A DNA stretch of 38,492 nucleotides from Paludibacteraceae bacterium (GCA_017391905.1 JAFOWX010000026.1:1-38492), one strand, 5' to 3'; shown: positions 17,732 through 26,808, numbered from the stretch's first letter. The notes: a model not told the origin generated them from the letters alone. Program-made: numbers and translations.

Positions 17732-19129
17732 ATGATTGCCTTTAAAGACATACCTACCAAGCAATGGATCAAAGCCACACTGGCTTGTTTGGCATACATC
17801 TTGTTTGTGGCATGGGTAGGCAACTATTGGTGGTTGCTGCTTTTGCCTGTTATTGCCGACATTTACTTAACCAAAATCATTCCTTGGACTTTTTGGAAAA
17901 AGGTTAAGAATCCACACCTATACAGCCTTTTTAGCTGGATAGATGCCATTGTTTTTGCCCTTATTGCGGTGTACTTTATCAACAACTTTGCTTTTCAAAA
18001 CTATCAAATACCCTCTTCTTCGTTAGAAAAATCGTTATTGGTAGGCGACTATTTATTGGTAAGCAAGGTACACTATGGCCCACGCGTGCCCCAAACACCG
18101 CTTTCTATGCCCTTGGTACAACATACCTTTCCATGGGGCGGACAGTCTTTTAGCACCGCCATACAATGGGATTACCGCCGGTTAGCCGGTTTAGATACCA
18201 TCAAAGAATTGGACATTGTGGTATTCAACTTTCCTGCCGGCGACACTGTGGCCTCGTTAGTGCCTAACCCAGACTACTACCAACTATGCCAACGCTATGG
18301 CAAAGAAACCATTGCCAAGCATCCCGAACAATTTGGCGAGGTGGTGTGGCGTCCTGTTGACCGCAGAGAAAATTACGTGAAACGTTGCGTGGCACTTCCC
18401 GGCGATTCGTTGCAAATTATAAACGGTCAAATTTACATTAACGGCAAAGAACAATACACCCCAAAAGGTGTACAATTTAACTATTTGGTATGCACCGATG
18501 GCCGTGCCATAAGCGAAAAACAATTTGAAAAATTAGGCATAAGCCACGATGACAGGCTTTTAATCAACACCTGGCACGATGGAAACGCCATTTTGCAATA
18601 CTTAGACTTTACGCCGGTAAACGGCACATACCCACCCGTATATTACTTGCCACTTACAGCTCATACGTGCCAAGAAATTAAAGGGCTTCCACAAGTGGTT
18701 TCGGTACTAAACGATCCCAATATATTTACCGGCAAGGTATTTCCACAGGCCTATGACAATTGGACACGCGACAACTATGGTCCAATATACATTCCACGCA
18801 AAGGAGTTACCACGCCACTTACTTTGCAAAACTTACCCCTATACCAACGCATCATTTCCGTTTACGAAGGACATGATTTAAAGGTAATAGACAACGAAAT
18901 TTACATAGATGGTCAAAAAGCCAACTCGTACACCTTTGGTATGAACTATTACTGGATGATGGGCGACAACCGCCACAACAGCGAAGACTCACGCTATTGG
19001 GGATATGTACCCGAAGACCATATTGTTGGGAAACCACTTTTTGTCTGGCTTTCTTTAGACAAAGACAAATCGTTGTTTAAATCCGTAAGGTGGAACCGCT
19101 TGTTTAAAAGCGTTGACAATATGCGTTAA
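17732..19129 (+). CDS. lepB: Signal peptidase I, long Bacteroidota form
   Basis: LepB removes signal peptides on the outer face of the inner membrane. The 465-residue product has membrane segments at about 17-50 and 72-88. Next comes the catalytic serine block QIPSSSLEKSLLVGDYLLVSK, with Ser97 as the likely nucleophile and Leu98 in place of the usual Met. The general-base lysine is in NYVKRCVALPGDS (Lys217), and YYWMMGDNRHNSEDSRYWG lies near 410-425. About 120 residues separate Ser and Lys, and nearly 200 separate Lys from the GDNR block, so it is much larger than typical 200-320 residue enzymes. It shares one base with the next gene start. Confidence 0.95.
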   Translation: MIAFKDIPTKQWIKATLACLAYILFVAWVGNYWWLLLLPVIADIYLTKIIPWTFWKKVKNPHLYSLFSWIDAIVFALIAVYFINNFAFQNYQIPSSSLEKSLLVGDYLLVSKVHYGPRVPQTPLSMPLVQHTFPWGGQSFSTAIQWDYRRLAGLDTIKELDIVVFNFPAGDTVASLVPNPDYYQLCQRYGKETIAKHPEQFGEVVWRPVDRRENYVKRCVALPGDSLQIINGQIYINGKEQYTPKGVQFNYLVCTDGRAISEKQFEKLGISHDDRLLINTWHDGNAILQYLDFTPVNGTYPPVYYLPLTAHTCQEIKGLPQVVSVLNDPNIFTGKVFPQAYDNWTRDNYGPIYIPRKGVTTPLTLQNLPLYQRIISVYEGHDLKVIDNEIYIDGQKANSYTFGMNYYWMMGDNRHNSEDSRYWGYVPEDHIVGKPLFVWLSLDKDKSLFKSVRWNRLFKSVDNMR

Positions 19130-19755
19130 TGGACAACAATCCTATCATAACATCGGCATACGCAGGTAACGTGCAATTATACAGTAAATTGGCACATTAC
19201 CCTGCCCTTGTTGTGGATTGGTTTCAGCACTACGAAAAACAAACTTTTCGCAACCGTTGTCAAATAGCCAGCGCCGGTGGTGTTATGGATTTGATTATTC
19301 CCATTACCAAAGAAAAAGGAAGCAAAACCATAGACAAAGACATTAAGATTGCCAACGATAATTGGCAAAAGATACATTGGGGAGCTTTGGAAGCTGCGTA
19401 CAGACAAAGTCCTTTTTTTATGTATTACGAAGACGATATTAAGCCATTTTACACCCAACATTACACATACTTAGTGGATTTCAACATGGCATTGCAAGAT
19501 TGCCTATGCAACTTGTTAGCCATTGCTCCCAACCTTACACCCAGTACGCAATACGTAGAAAACAGTACGGCACTTGATTTGCGCCATAGTATCCACCCCA
19601 AGCACGCCAACACCGACACACATTTTGTTCCCGTACCCTATTACCAGGTTTTTGAGCAAAAACATGGATTCCTACCCAATTTAAGTGTATTTGATTTGCT
19701 GTTTAACATGGGGCCGGAGTCTATTTTGGTATTGCAAAAAAGTTTTGTACCATGA
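19129..19755 (+). CDS. WbqC-like family protein
   Basis: The 208-residue product has the WbqC family layout: an N-terminal SAYAGNVQLYSKLAHYPALV, the QTFRNRCQIASAGGVMDLII core, and TKEKGSKTIDKDIKIANDN. WQKIHWGALEAAYRQSPFFM and YYEDDIKPFY then follow. The family name comes from an O-antigen cluster; the biochemical role is not settled and may concern modified sugars or polysaccharide. It is cytoplasmic by appearance, with no signal peptide. It overlaps lepB by one base and the protease start by four bases (ATGA), so it is firmly part of the dapB operon. In Bacteroidales it is commonly found beside lepB. Confidence 0.88.
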   Translation: MDNNPIITSAYAGNVQLYSKLAHYPALVVDWFQHYEKQTFRNRCQIASAGGVMDLIIPITKEKGSKTIDKDIKIANDNWQKIHWGALEAAYRQSPFFMYYEDDIKPFYTQHYTYLVDFNMALQDCLCNLLAIAPNLTPSTQYVENSTALDLRHSIHPKHANTDTHFVPVPYYQVFEQKHGFLPNLSVFDLLFNMGPESILVLQKSFVP

Positions 19756-21866
19756 AACGAATTATAGGACTTTTGCTTTGTACGTTGTTATGCTTTCAGG
19801 CTGTGTTAGCACAAATTGAAAGTGCAGGAACACCTACACCCTATCTGCAACACCAACAAACTTACCACCGCAAAGCAACCTCCTTCTTTTATACTTTGCA
19901 GGTAGATACCACCCAAGCCTTACCGCAATACAACAGACTATACACCGTAGGACAAGTTGTACCCGTACAATTCCATACAGACACCGACGGCATTTGGACC
20001 ACAAACAACAACGGCACTAAAATTTGGCGCATGGGGCTTGTATCCAAGGGAGCAGCCTCTATGAGCGTGGTGCTTAATCAAGTTAACATACCACAAGGGG
20101 CTAAAATCTTTGTGTATAATCCTGCCCAAACCCGCATCTTAGGCGCATTTGGTGCCGAAAACAACAACCAACAAGGCATTTTACCCATTAGACCCCTAAT
20201 AGGAGATTCGCTCATCGTAGAATACCAAGAGCCGGACACCTGTTCTTTTAGTGGTTCATTTGGCATTGAACGCGTGGCACACAACCGCAAAACAAACACT
20301 TTTAACTCCTCTAACACCTGTAGCCAGCACGCCAACCACAACAGTCAATTTCCCCTACAAAAACAAGCCGTTTGCCTATTATATGTAGTATCTACCTCTG
20401 GTTCTTTTTACGGAACAGGGTGTTTAATCAACAACGAAGCAGGCAAACCATACGTGTACACGGCCGCACATACCTTTCCCAATGCAACAGATGCAACGTA
20501 TTCCGTATTTTACTTTAACTACGCTGTAACAGAACAAAACAGCAATATTCAAGGCACACAAGAATGTAGCGTAAGTGGTGGTACTATGCGCGCCTACGCT
20601 GTAGGGTTGGATTTGGCATTGGTTGAATTAAACCAAATGCCACCCAAAGATTACCGGCCCTATTTGGCAGGTTGGAGCCGAAGCAAAACACCACCAGCCC
20701 CCCTTACCTGCATCCAACACCCCAACGGTGACAGCAAGAAAATGAGTTTTGACAACAACGCCCCTGTTATAAGCAACTACGGCGGTACTTTCCCAAATCA
20801 AATTTCCAAGGGATGGTGGTATATCAGTCGTTGGGACGATGGCATTACCGAAGCTGGTTCTTCTGGTTCGCCCCTATTTGATAACAACGGGCTCATCATT
20901 GGTGCTTTATCAGGCGGCAGTTCTTTCTGTAACAGCCCTATTTCAGACTATTTTGCCCGATTAGACACCGCTTGGACGCATCATAGCAACATAAACCAAC
21001 AATTGGCACATTGGCTTTCCCCTTCTAACAGCGAGCTAACCCAAATGAGTGGTGCCGATCCATACGCCGATCAAAATTGCCAACGCATCAAACACATCAG
21101 CAAAGAACAAACCATTAACGCCACACAACACAGCGGCGGCTATTATGCTGGTCATAACAGTTTAAACCATACCGCCTTTGCCGAAAAATTTACCCATTCC
21201 AATAGCGGTTTATTGTATGGAGCTTACATCATGCCGTACAAAGGATCGTACAATGCCAACGCTCCCGTGTACTTAACGGTTTACAGCGGTACGGACAAGC
21301 CAGAAACCTTGTTAGGCAAGGCCCTTATCCGGCCACGAGATATTACCTACACCCCAAGCAACGGTTGGGGAACTGCTACCAAAAAAACATGGAGCAACAA
21401 AGAAAACTACATTCGCTTTTCAACACCCATAGAAGTGCCAAGCACCTTTTTTGTAGGAGTGGAGATACAGTATAACGTATCAAATACCTTTGCGTTATAC
21501 CATGCGCAACAACCTCAGAACCAGGCTTACTATTTTGATGGCAACCAGTGGAAACCCTATTCGGAACACAGTATTTCGCCCACCCAACTATCGCTATGGA
21601 TAGAACCTGTTCACTGCACATTGGGTCAAACGTCTGTTGCCAAAATTACCGAGCAACAAGCCTATGTTTACCCCAATCCCACTGCCACCGGCATGGTATC
21701 TTGGCAAGTGGCCGATGCCCAAAGCTACAAGCTGTACGACATACAGGGCAACCTTATTCAGCAAGGTACACAGACTCAACTATGGATTGACCTTCCAGGC
21801 ATTTATTTGCTACAATTATTTAGAGACAAGCAACCCATTAGTGTTCATAAGGTAATTCGATACTAA
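19752..21866 (+). CDS. Secreted trypsin-like serine endopeptidase with T9SS sorting domain
   Basis: The 704-residue product has a signal peptide (MKRIIGLLLCTLLCFQAVLA) and an N-terminal domain to about residue 200. A chymotrypsin-fold protease domain follows, with the triad His240 (VYTAAHTF), Asp287 (VGLDLALVEL) and Ser371 (EAGSSGSPLF). Paired cysteines fit disulfides, as in lysyl endopeptidase-like enzymes. A beta-rich region leads to a C-terminal type A T9SS sorting domain at about 640-704 (AYVYPNPTATGMVSW, YKLYDIQGNLIQQG, GIYLLQLF). It should cross the outer membrane by T9SS and be released or anchored. It lies between the wbqC-like gene and recO with overlapping start and stop codons. Cleavage specificity is not certain. 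Confidence 0.9.
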   Translation: MKRIIGLLLCTLLCFQAVLAQIESAGTPTPYLQHQQTYHRKATSFFYTLQVDTTQALPQYNRLYTVGQVVPVQFHTDTDGIWTTNNNGTKIWRMGLVSKGAASMSVVLNQVNIPQGAKIFVYNPAQTRILGAFGAENNNQQGILPIRPLIGDSLIVEYQEPDTCSFSGSFGIERVAHNRKTNTFNSSNTCSQHANHNSQFPLQKQAVCLLYVVSTSGSFYGTGCLINNEAGKPYVYTAAHTFPNATDATYSVFYFNYAVTEQNSNIQGTQECSVSGGTMRAYAVGLDLALVELNQMPPKDYRPYLAGWSRSKTPPAPLTCIQHPNGDSKKMSFDNNAPVISNYGGTFPNQISKGWWYISRWDDGITEAGSSGSPLFDNNGLIIGALSGGSSFCNSPISDYFARLDTAWTHHSNINQQLAHWLSPSNSELTQMSGADPYADQNCQRIKHISKEQTINATQHSGGYYAGHNSLNHTAFAEKFTHSNSGLLYGAYIMPYKGSYNANAPVYLTVYSGTDKPETLLGKALIRPRDITYTPSNGWGTATKKTWSNKENYIRFSTPIEVPSTFFVGVEIQYNVSNTFALYHAQQPQNQAYYFDGNQWKPYSEHSISPTQLSLWIEPVHCTLGQTSVAKITEQQAYVYPNPTATGMVSWQVADAQSYKLYDIQGNLIQQGTQTQLWIDLPGIYLLQLFRDKQPISVHKVIRY

Positions 21867-22522
21867 TGCACCACACCACCCAAGGAATAGTATTGGGCGT
21901 AACTCGCTACAAAGACAACGCCTACATTGCCACTATTTTTACCAAAGATTTTGGCAAGATAAGCTACAGCATATACAATCCTCAAAGCAAAAAAGCCAAG
22001 GTACGCACGCAACATTTGGGTGCCATGTCGCTGTTAGATTTAGAAGTAACACACCGCGAAAACAAAGACATTCAGCAAATTACCGAGGCAAAATTGCATT
22101 CGCTCAGCTATGCTTTATACGAAGAGCCTGCCAAAATATCCATTTGTCTTTTTATGGCAGACGTAATACAAAAATCGTTGGAAAGCAGAAACGCAGACAC
22201 CCAGCTGTTTGATTTTTTGGTACATTGCATAGAGAGTCTAATTAGTAGCAAACAGGTAGGACTTTTTGCACTCTCCTTTTTGTTAGATTACGCCAAATTT
22301 ATCGGCATCTATCCGTACGACCAAATGGAAAATGAAGTAATCAGATACTTACCAAACAGCGATAAAAACCTTTTTTTAACCCTGCTTGATTCGCCCGAAA
22401 AATTATCGCTAACAGACAGACGACGTAGCCTGCAACTACTTATAAACTACTACCAGCAATTTATTCCGGGTATGGAACACCTAAAATCGCTTTCGGTATT
22501 AACCGAGGTTTTTAGTGCGTAA
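21866..22522 (+). CDS. recO: DNA repair protein RecO
   Basis: RecO works with RecR and RecF to load RecA on gapped DNA and anneals single strands. The 218-residue product starts with an OB-fold segment (TTQGIVLGVTRYKDNAYIAT, then IFTKDFGKISYSIYN) and continues with a helical C-terminal domain. The Cys4 zinc site found in some RecO proteins is absent. It is slightly shorter than the E. coli protein (242 residues). The start shares one base with the protease stop, making recO the last gene of the dapB operon. The 3' end overlaps the convergent glycosyltransferase gene by 24 bases. Confidence 0.9.
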   Translation: MHHTTQGIVLGVTRYKDNAYIATIFTKDFGKISYSIYNPQSKKAKVRTQHLGAMSLLDLEVTHRENKDIQQITEAKLHSLSYALYEEPAKISICLFMADVIQKSLESRNADTQLFDFLVHCIESLISSKQVGLFALSFLLDYAKFIGIYPYDQMENEVIRYLPNSDKNLFLTLLDSPEKLSLTDRRRSLQLLINYYQQFIPGMEHLKSLSVLTEVFSA

Positions 22523-23521
22523 ATAAGCGGCTAAATACTCTTGTTCGGGCTGTCCGGGCGTTGGAACAAACGTACAGGCAGGCAATTTCCCCAACGCATG
22601 CATATCCATAACCGTACTATAGCCACTTCGGCATATAATACGCGAAGCTTGTTGTACAAGTGCCTGCAACGTCGTAGTGTCTAAACTGGGGTAAACTTCC
22701 ACCTTGCCCACGTAATAAGGCGTACAACCATGCTGTGGCAACCCTTGTACCAAAACCACCTTATCGGTAGGTTCTAATTGCAACGAATCCAGCAAATACC
22801 CTTCAAAAATACTACGTTGCGGTTCTACTCCCGATAATATAGCCAAGGTAAGGGTAGAACCTTGAAATTGTTTAGGCATCTTGCTCGCTGAACCTATCAC
22901 AGAATCCGAATCTAAAACATCATGCTTCACTACCGTTTTAAATCGGCTTAACGGACCAATGTATTGTGCATTGGCAGGAATACGTTTAGGGTGCGACAAC
23001 TTGCCTGCAAGCGAACGCTCCAGCTCCTGAAAATCTGGAATCCAACATTCATCGTATTTTTCCATGATATTACGATGCCAACGTGCCACTAAAGGCTCTA
23101 AAAAGCCAAATGGGAACGGCAGTTTTACGCAAACCTGATGCGTGATATAGATACTCTTAACATCTTGACAATAACAGCCAAAACGATTATCGGACACCAC
23201 CTGCGTAATGCGGTGTTTTTTTACTATCGTCGCTAATTCTTTACGCTCTGTTTGAATACACTTAAACAAATGAGGCAATGCCTTCAATACCGCCCATACC
23301 TGGCTCGAGCCGGAGGAATATCGCAAAGTAAAAGACTCAAAAGGAATAAAAGGCAACGTAGGAAAAGTTTGCTTTAATAGGGTAGCCGAAGTTCCCGAAC
23401 CTGCCAAAAACACCTCGTGCCCTTCTGCTAAAAAGGCATAAATAAGGGGGATGCAGCGCGATGCGTGGCCCAACCCCCAATCTAACGGACATACTAATAT
23501 GCGTTGTAGTTTATTTGTCAC
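22499..23521 (-). CDS. MurG-like (GT28-type) glycosyltransferase
   Basis: The 340-residue product opens with ILVCPLDWGLGHASRCIPLI, the N-terminal motif of a Bacteroidota family of GT-B glycosyltransferases related to MurG. The C-terminal part holds the donor-site features ASRIICRSGYSTVMDMHALG and PTPGQPEQEYLAAYL. No membrane segment is evident. Acceptor and donor sugars are unknown. It is not MurG itself, which lies in the dcw cluster. It is the last gene of the leftward group starting at pyrE or argH, three bases after the radical SAM gene. Confidence 0.8.
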   Translation of the reverse strand: MTNKLQRILVCPLDWGLGHASRCIPLIYAFLAEGHEVFLAGSGTSATLLKQTFPTLPFIPFESFTLRYSSGSSQVWAVLKALPHLFKCIQTERKELATIVKKHRITQVVSDNRFGCYCQDVKSIYITHQVCVKLPFPFGFLEPLVARWHRNIMEKYDECWIPDFQELERSLAGKLSHPKRIPANAQYIGPLSRFKTVVKHDVLDSDSVIGSASKMPKQFQGSTLTLAILSGVEPQRSIFEGYLLDSLQLEPTDKVVLVQGLPQHGCTPYYVGKVEVYPSLDTTTLQALVQQASRIICRSGYSTVMDMHALGKLPACTFVPTPGQPEQEYLAAYLRTKNLG

Positions 23522-23524
23522 AGG

Positions 23525-24286
23525 CTATGGCGTTACCAAGGTTTTAATGCCTAACTTTTTAACTTCTGCAGCTATGGTTTTTAGTTCTTCCTCGCTCACG
23601 TGCTCCAAGCCCTCAATGGGAACTTTTCGGTTAATGCTATACAGTTGCACCAACGAAGGTTGAATACGCTTTAAAGCTCCAAGCCAGGCTGCAATTTCGG
23701 TAGGCGTGGTATTATCCACCCCTGCCCCACGCAAAAACATGGTTTGAATAATGCATCTACCCTGAAAAGAAGCCAATTGCTCCACCAAGTTTTCCATGGA
23801 GAAAGTGGGCGAAACGGGTCTGTTCATGGCAAGCAATGTTTGAGGAACTGCGCTATCCAATTTTAAAATAGCATTATCCACCAAACGCAAACCATCCAAT
23901 ACTGCCGGTTTATCCAACTGCCAAGCATTGGTTAGCACAGATATTTTGGCATCGGGATAATAGCTGTTACGCAATTTTTGCACATCCAATACAATTTCGG
24001 CAAAATGTGGATGCAAGGTAGGCTCGCCATTACCGGCAAACGTAAACGTATCAATGGGTTCGCCATCAGCTTGCTTATACGCCTTTAATGTAGCTTCCAA
24101 GTTTTCTTTTACCTGTTGGCGAGTGGGCATTTGCGTATCTTCACGTCCATCCTTATTTAAGCCACATTCGCAATAAATGCAGTCGAACGAACATATTTTG
24201 CCATTTTGAGGCAACAAGTTTATGCCCAACGATATACCTAATCTTCGGCTTTTAATAGGACCAAATATAATGGTATTGAACAACAT
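23525..24286 (-). CDS. Radical SAM protein, COG0731 (wyosine-synthase-like) type
   Basis: The 253-residue product has the opening FGPIKSRRLGISLGINLLPQ followed by the radical SAM cluster motif CSFDCIYC (Cys32, 36, 39, CxxxCxxC). Further on are a GNGEPTLHP motif and VLTNAW, as in radical SAM (SAM-binding GGE-like) domains. COG0731 includes archaeal TYW1, which acts on tRNA-Phe, but bacterial members have no established substrate. It lacks the flavodoxin domain of eukaryotic TYW1. It lies four bases after argH and three before the glycosyltransferase gene on the same strand. I make no functional claim beyond the family. Confidence 0.85.
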   Translation of the reverse strand: MLFNTIIFGPIKSRRLGISLGINLLPQNGKICSFDCIYCECGLNKDGREDTQMPTRQQVKENLEATLKAYKQADGEPIDTFTFAGNGEPTLHPHFAEIVLDVQKLRNSYYPDAKISVLTNAWQLDKPAVLDGLRLVDNAILKLDSAVPQTLLAMNRPVSPTFSMENLVEQLASFQGRCIIQTMFLRGAGVDNTTPTEIAAWLGALKRIQPSLVQLYSINRKVPIEGLEHVSEEELKTIAAEVKKLGIKTLVTP

Positions 24287-24290
24287 AACG

Positions 24291-25616
24291 CTATTTCAAT
24301 AAATTTTGTTGTGCTTGCTCTACTTTTTGGAACGAAAAACCACTTAACACCTCTTGCATCAAGCCTTGTATTTGCTCGTTGCAAAGATTACCAATGCTTC
24401 CTTGGTGCGTATGTGCAATGTTTTTATCGGGCGTAAAATTACCCGCTTCTATTTCCAAGCCTACTTGCTTGTACGCATCACGGAAAGGTGTTCCGGCAAG
24501 GGTACGCTTGTTCACTTCCTCTACGCTAAAAATAAGGTCGTATTTGGAATCGTTCAAGATGTTTTCGTTTACCTGAATTTGCTCAATCATGCTACGAGTC
24601 ATCACCAAAATATCAATCATTTCGTCAAACATGGGCAAATACACTTCTTTGATAATTTGCAAATCACGAAAATATCCAGAAGGCAAATTATTGATAATCA
24701 TGGTAATTTGTTGTGGAACACCTTGCAACTTGTTGCATTTTGCACGAGTTAGCTCAAACACATCTGGATTTTTCTTGTGTGGCATGATGCTACTACCCGT
24801 GGTAAATTGATCTGCCAACTTTAAGAAACCAAAGTTTTGGCTGGTGTACATACAACTATCAAATGCCAATTTAGAGATAGTTCCTGCTACCGAAGCCAAA
24901 GCAGAAGCTACTATGCGTTCTGTTTTACCCCTACCCATTTGAGCATACACCACGTTGTAGTCCATGCTATCAAAGCCCAACAAGTCTGTGGTTAGCTGGC
25001 GATTTAATGGGAATGAGTTGCCATAACCTGCTGCCGAACCCAATGGATTGCGGTTTACAATTTTGTAGGCACTAAGCAACAATTGCATATCGTCTAACAA
25101 GCTTTCGGCGTATGCGCCAAACCACAAACCAAAAGACGATGGCATGGCTATTTGCAAGTGCGTATATCCCGGCAGTAGCACGTGTTTATAGCGTTCACTT
25201 TGGGCTATCAAGGCATCAAACAAGCCTTTCACCTCTTGAACCACCTCTTGCAATTTTGCTCGAGTGTACAAACGCAAGTCCACCAATACTTGGTCATTGC
25301 GCGAGCGACCACTGTGCAATTTTTTACCCACTTCACCCAAGAGCATTTCCACTTGCGAGTGAATATCCTCCACGCCGTCTTCAATTTCAAAGTTGCCGGC
25401 TTCAATATTGGCATAAATGGCTTTTAGTCCTGCTAAAATTTGGTCCAAATCTTGTTTGCTCAACAAACCAATAGACTCCAACATGGTAGCGTGAGCCATA
25501 GAGCCCAACACATCGTAAGGAGCTAAAAACATATCCATTTCGGCATCGCGGCCAATGGTGTAACGTTCTATATCGCTATCTACACGGGTTTTCTTTTCCC
25601 ACAATTTACTTGCCAT
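24291..25616 (-). CDS. argH: Argininosuccinate lyase
   Basis: ArgH splits argininosuccinate into arginine and fumarate, the last step of arginine synthesis. The 441-residue product begins SKLWEKKTRVDSDIERYTIG. It carries EDIHSQVEMLLGEVGKKLHS with RSRNDQV after it, HLQIAMPSSFGLWFGAYAES, and the superfamily signature GSSIMPHKKNPDVFE that holds the catalytic serine. I took ATG 25616 rather than 25670 because the upstream 18 residues overlap the SRPBCC gene and lack family similarity. It lies in the pyrE group. Other arginine genes here are argB and an ArgE-like gene near 29-30 kb. Confidence 0.96.
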   Translation of the reverse strand: MASKLWEKKTRVDSDIERYTIGRDAEMDMFLAPYDVLGSMAHATMLESIGLLSKQDLDQILAGLKAIYANIEAGNFEIEDGVEDIHSQVEMLLGEVGKKLHSGRSRNDQVLVDLRLYTRAKLQEVVQEVKGLFDALIAQSERYKHVLLPGYTHLQIAMPSSFGLWFGAYAESLLDDMQLLLSAYKIVNRNPLGSAAGYGNSFPLNRQLTTDLLGFDSMDYNVVYAQMGRGKTERIVASALASVAGTISKLAFDSCMYTSQNFGFLKLADQFTTGSSIMPHKKNPDVFELTRAKCNKLQGVPQQITMIINNLPSGYFRDLQIIKEVYLPMFDEMIDILVMTRSMIEQIQVNENILNDSKYDLIFSVEEVNKRTLAGTPFRDAYKQVGLEIEAGNFTPDKNIAHTHQGSIGNLCNEQIQGLMQEVLSGFSFQKVEQAQQNLLK

Positions 25617-25623
25617 AACTTTT

Positions 25624-26043
25624 TTAGTAAGGATTTTTTGACAATACGGTGGCAATTTGATTAACGCCATCTTTTAGCTTGCTGCCCACCATCATTTTTA
25701 GCATAAATGGAATATCGGCTTTAAGCGTAACTTTCATTTTGGTATTGTATGCTTCTTTTTCTACCAACTGAATCCACAAATATACCTCAACCGGCGTTGC
25801 ATCGCCAGAAAATTTAATGGTTTTACAAGGCTCACGCTCTATGATTTTAAAACCCATCTCGCCAAAGTTTTCAATGCTAAAGCGACAGGTATCCGGCGTT
25901 ACAGCTATGTCTTTAACCTTTTGAGTAGCCTCAGGTGGCAAGTTGTTAATTAGTGGTTGCAAATTTTCCAAATTAGACAACTTGTCAAATATTTGTTGTG
26001 CCGAAGCTTGTATTTGTACTATATTGCTTTCGTATGTTTCCAT
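25624..26043 (-). CDS. SRPBCC family (START-like) protein
   Basis: The 139-residue product begins METYESNIVQIQASAQQIFD, the first strand and helix of the SRPBCC fold. Next come a middle block, TCRFSIENFGEMGFKIIERE, and a C-terminal helix (PFMLKMMVGSKLKDGVNQIA). The fold binds hydrophobic ligands; no ligand or partner is known for this group. There is no signal peptide. It is located between pyrE (6 bases) and argH (7 bases), an arrangement common in Bacteroidales. The length is typical. Confidence 0.82.
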   Translation of the reverse strand: METYESNIVQIQASAQQIFDKLSNLENLQPLINNLPPEATQKVKDIAVTPDTCRFSIENFGEMGFKIIEREPCKTIKFSGDATPVEVYLWIQLVEKEAYNTKMKVTLKADIPFMLKMMVGSKLKDGVNQIATVLSKNPY

Positions 26044-26049
26044 GCACGC

Positions 26050-26685
26050 TTATTTTTGCCAGTTAGCAGGGTCTTTACGCCATTCTTGCAAGGTAGGAAC
26101 AACCGAATCGTCAATGTAATTGATTTCGGCAGCAGCCTCTACCAATGCATTGTAGTTAGAAAGTGTGGTTAGTTCTACGTTAGCAGCCGCAAATTGTTCT
26201 TGTGCCACAGGGAATTGGTAGGTAAAAATAGCTACCATACCCAATACGTTAGCTTGTTTTTCTTCGCGAAGCGCAGCTACAGCCTTCAAACTGCTACCAC
26301 CGGTAGAGATAAGGTCTTCTACCACCACTACTTTTTTACCTTCTTCCAAATAGCCTTCCACCAAGTTTTTCATACCGTGGTCTTTTGCACTTGAACGAAC
26401 ATATACAAAAGGCAAGCCTAATGCATCTGCCACCAAAGCTCCTTGTGCAATAGCACCGGTAGCCACGCCAGCAATAACCTCAACATCGGGGTATTTTTCC
26501 AAAATAAGGCGAGCTAATTCCAACTTAATGGTGCTACGTACTTTAGGATAAGACAAGGTTTTACGATTATCGCAATAGATAGGCGATCTCCAACCACTTG
26601 CCCAAGTAAAAGGTTCATTGGGACGTAATTTAACTGCCTCAACCTCTAATAGTTGAGAGGCTACTAATTTTTCTACGGTATTCAT
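26050..26685 (-). CDS. pyrE: Orotate phosphoribosyltransferase
   Basis: PyrE joins orotate to PRPP to make OMP in pyrimidine synthesis. The 211-residue product has EPFTWASGWRSPIYCDNRK near 25-43, which covers orotate binding. The catalytic loop is at YVRSSAKDHGMKNLVEG, and the PRPP motif VVVVEDLISTGGSSLKAV near residue 120 is intact. It is the first gene of the leftward group pyrE, SRPBCC, argH, radical SAM, glycosyltransferase. A TAnnTTTG motif lies 37 bases upstream. No attenuator-like leader is visible, because the predicted leader is short. Confidence 0.96.
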   Translation of the reverse strand: MNTVEKLVASQLLEVEAVKLRPNEPFTWASGWRSPIYCDNRKTLSYPKVRSTIKLELARLILEKYPDVEVIAGVATGAIAQGALVADALGLPFVYVRSSAKDHGMKNLVEGYLEEGKKVVVVEDLISTGGSSLKAVAALREEKQANVLGMVAIFTYQFPVAQEQFAAANVELTTLSNYNALVEAAAEINYIDDSVVPTLQEWRKDPANWQK

Positions 26686-26722
26686 GATATATGTGTTATA
26701 TTAAATACGTTTTTAACAGCAA

Positions 26723-26730
26723 CAAAGATA
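26723..26730 (-). promoter_or_regulatory. Bacteroidota -7 promoter motif for pyrE
   Basis: On the minus strand this reads TATCTTTG, an exact TAnnTTTG, 37 bases upstream of the pyrE start. No TTTG is found at the expected -33 distance; that position falls in the A/T core of the hairpin at 26740-26780. Confidence 0.6.
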
Positions 26731-26739
26731 ATACAAAGC

Positions 26740-26780
26740 AAGGGCATAAAAAAATAAGCCGTTTACTTTTTTATGCCCTT
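26740..26780. terminator. 14-base perfect hairpin between rluD and pyrE, probable terminator
   Basis: AAGGGCATAAAAAA at 26740-26753 and TTTTTTATGCCCTT at 26767-26780 are perfect complements around a 13-base loop. It follows the rluD stop by 28 bases. It is not a textbook terminator, because the A/T runs lie on the loop side and the GC part is at the base, with no T-run after the stem on either strand. Termination of the rluD unit is the most likely role. Confidence 0.5.
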
Positions 26781-26808
26781 ATGCTGTTTATCGTAGCAAT
26801 GTTACATT

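Noticed and set aside
25617..25670. Upstream extension of argH
   Set aside because: It overlaps the SRPBCC gene, and the added residues do not resemble ArgH.
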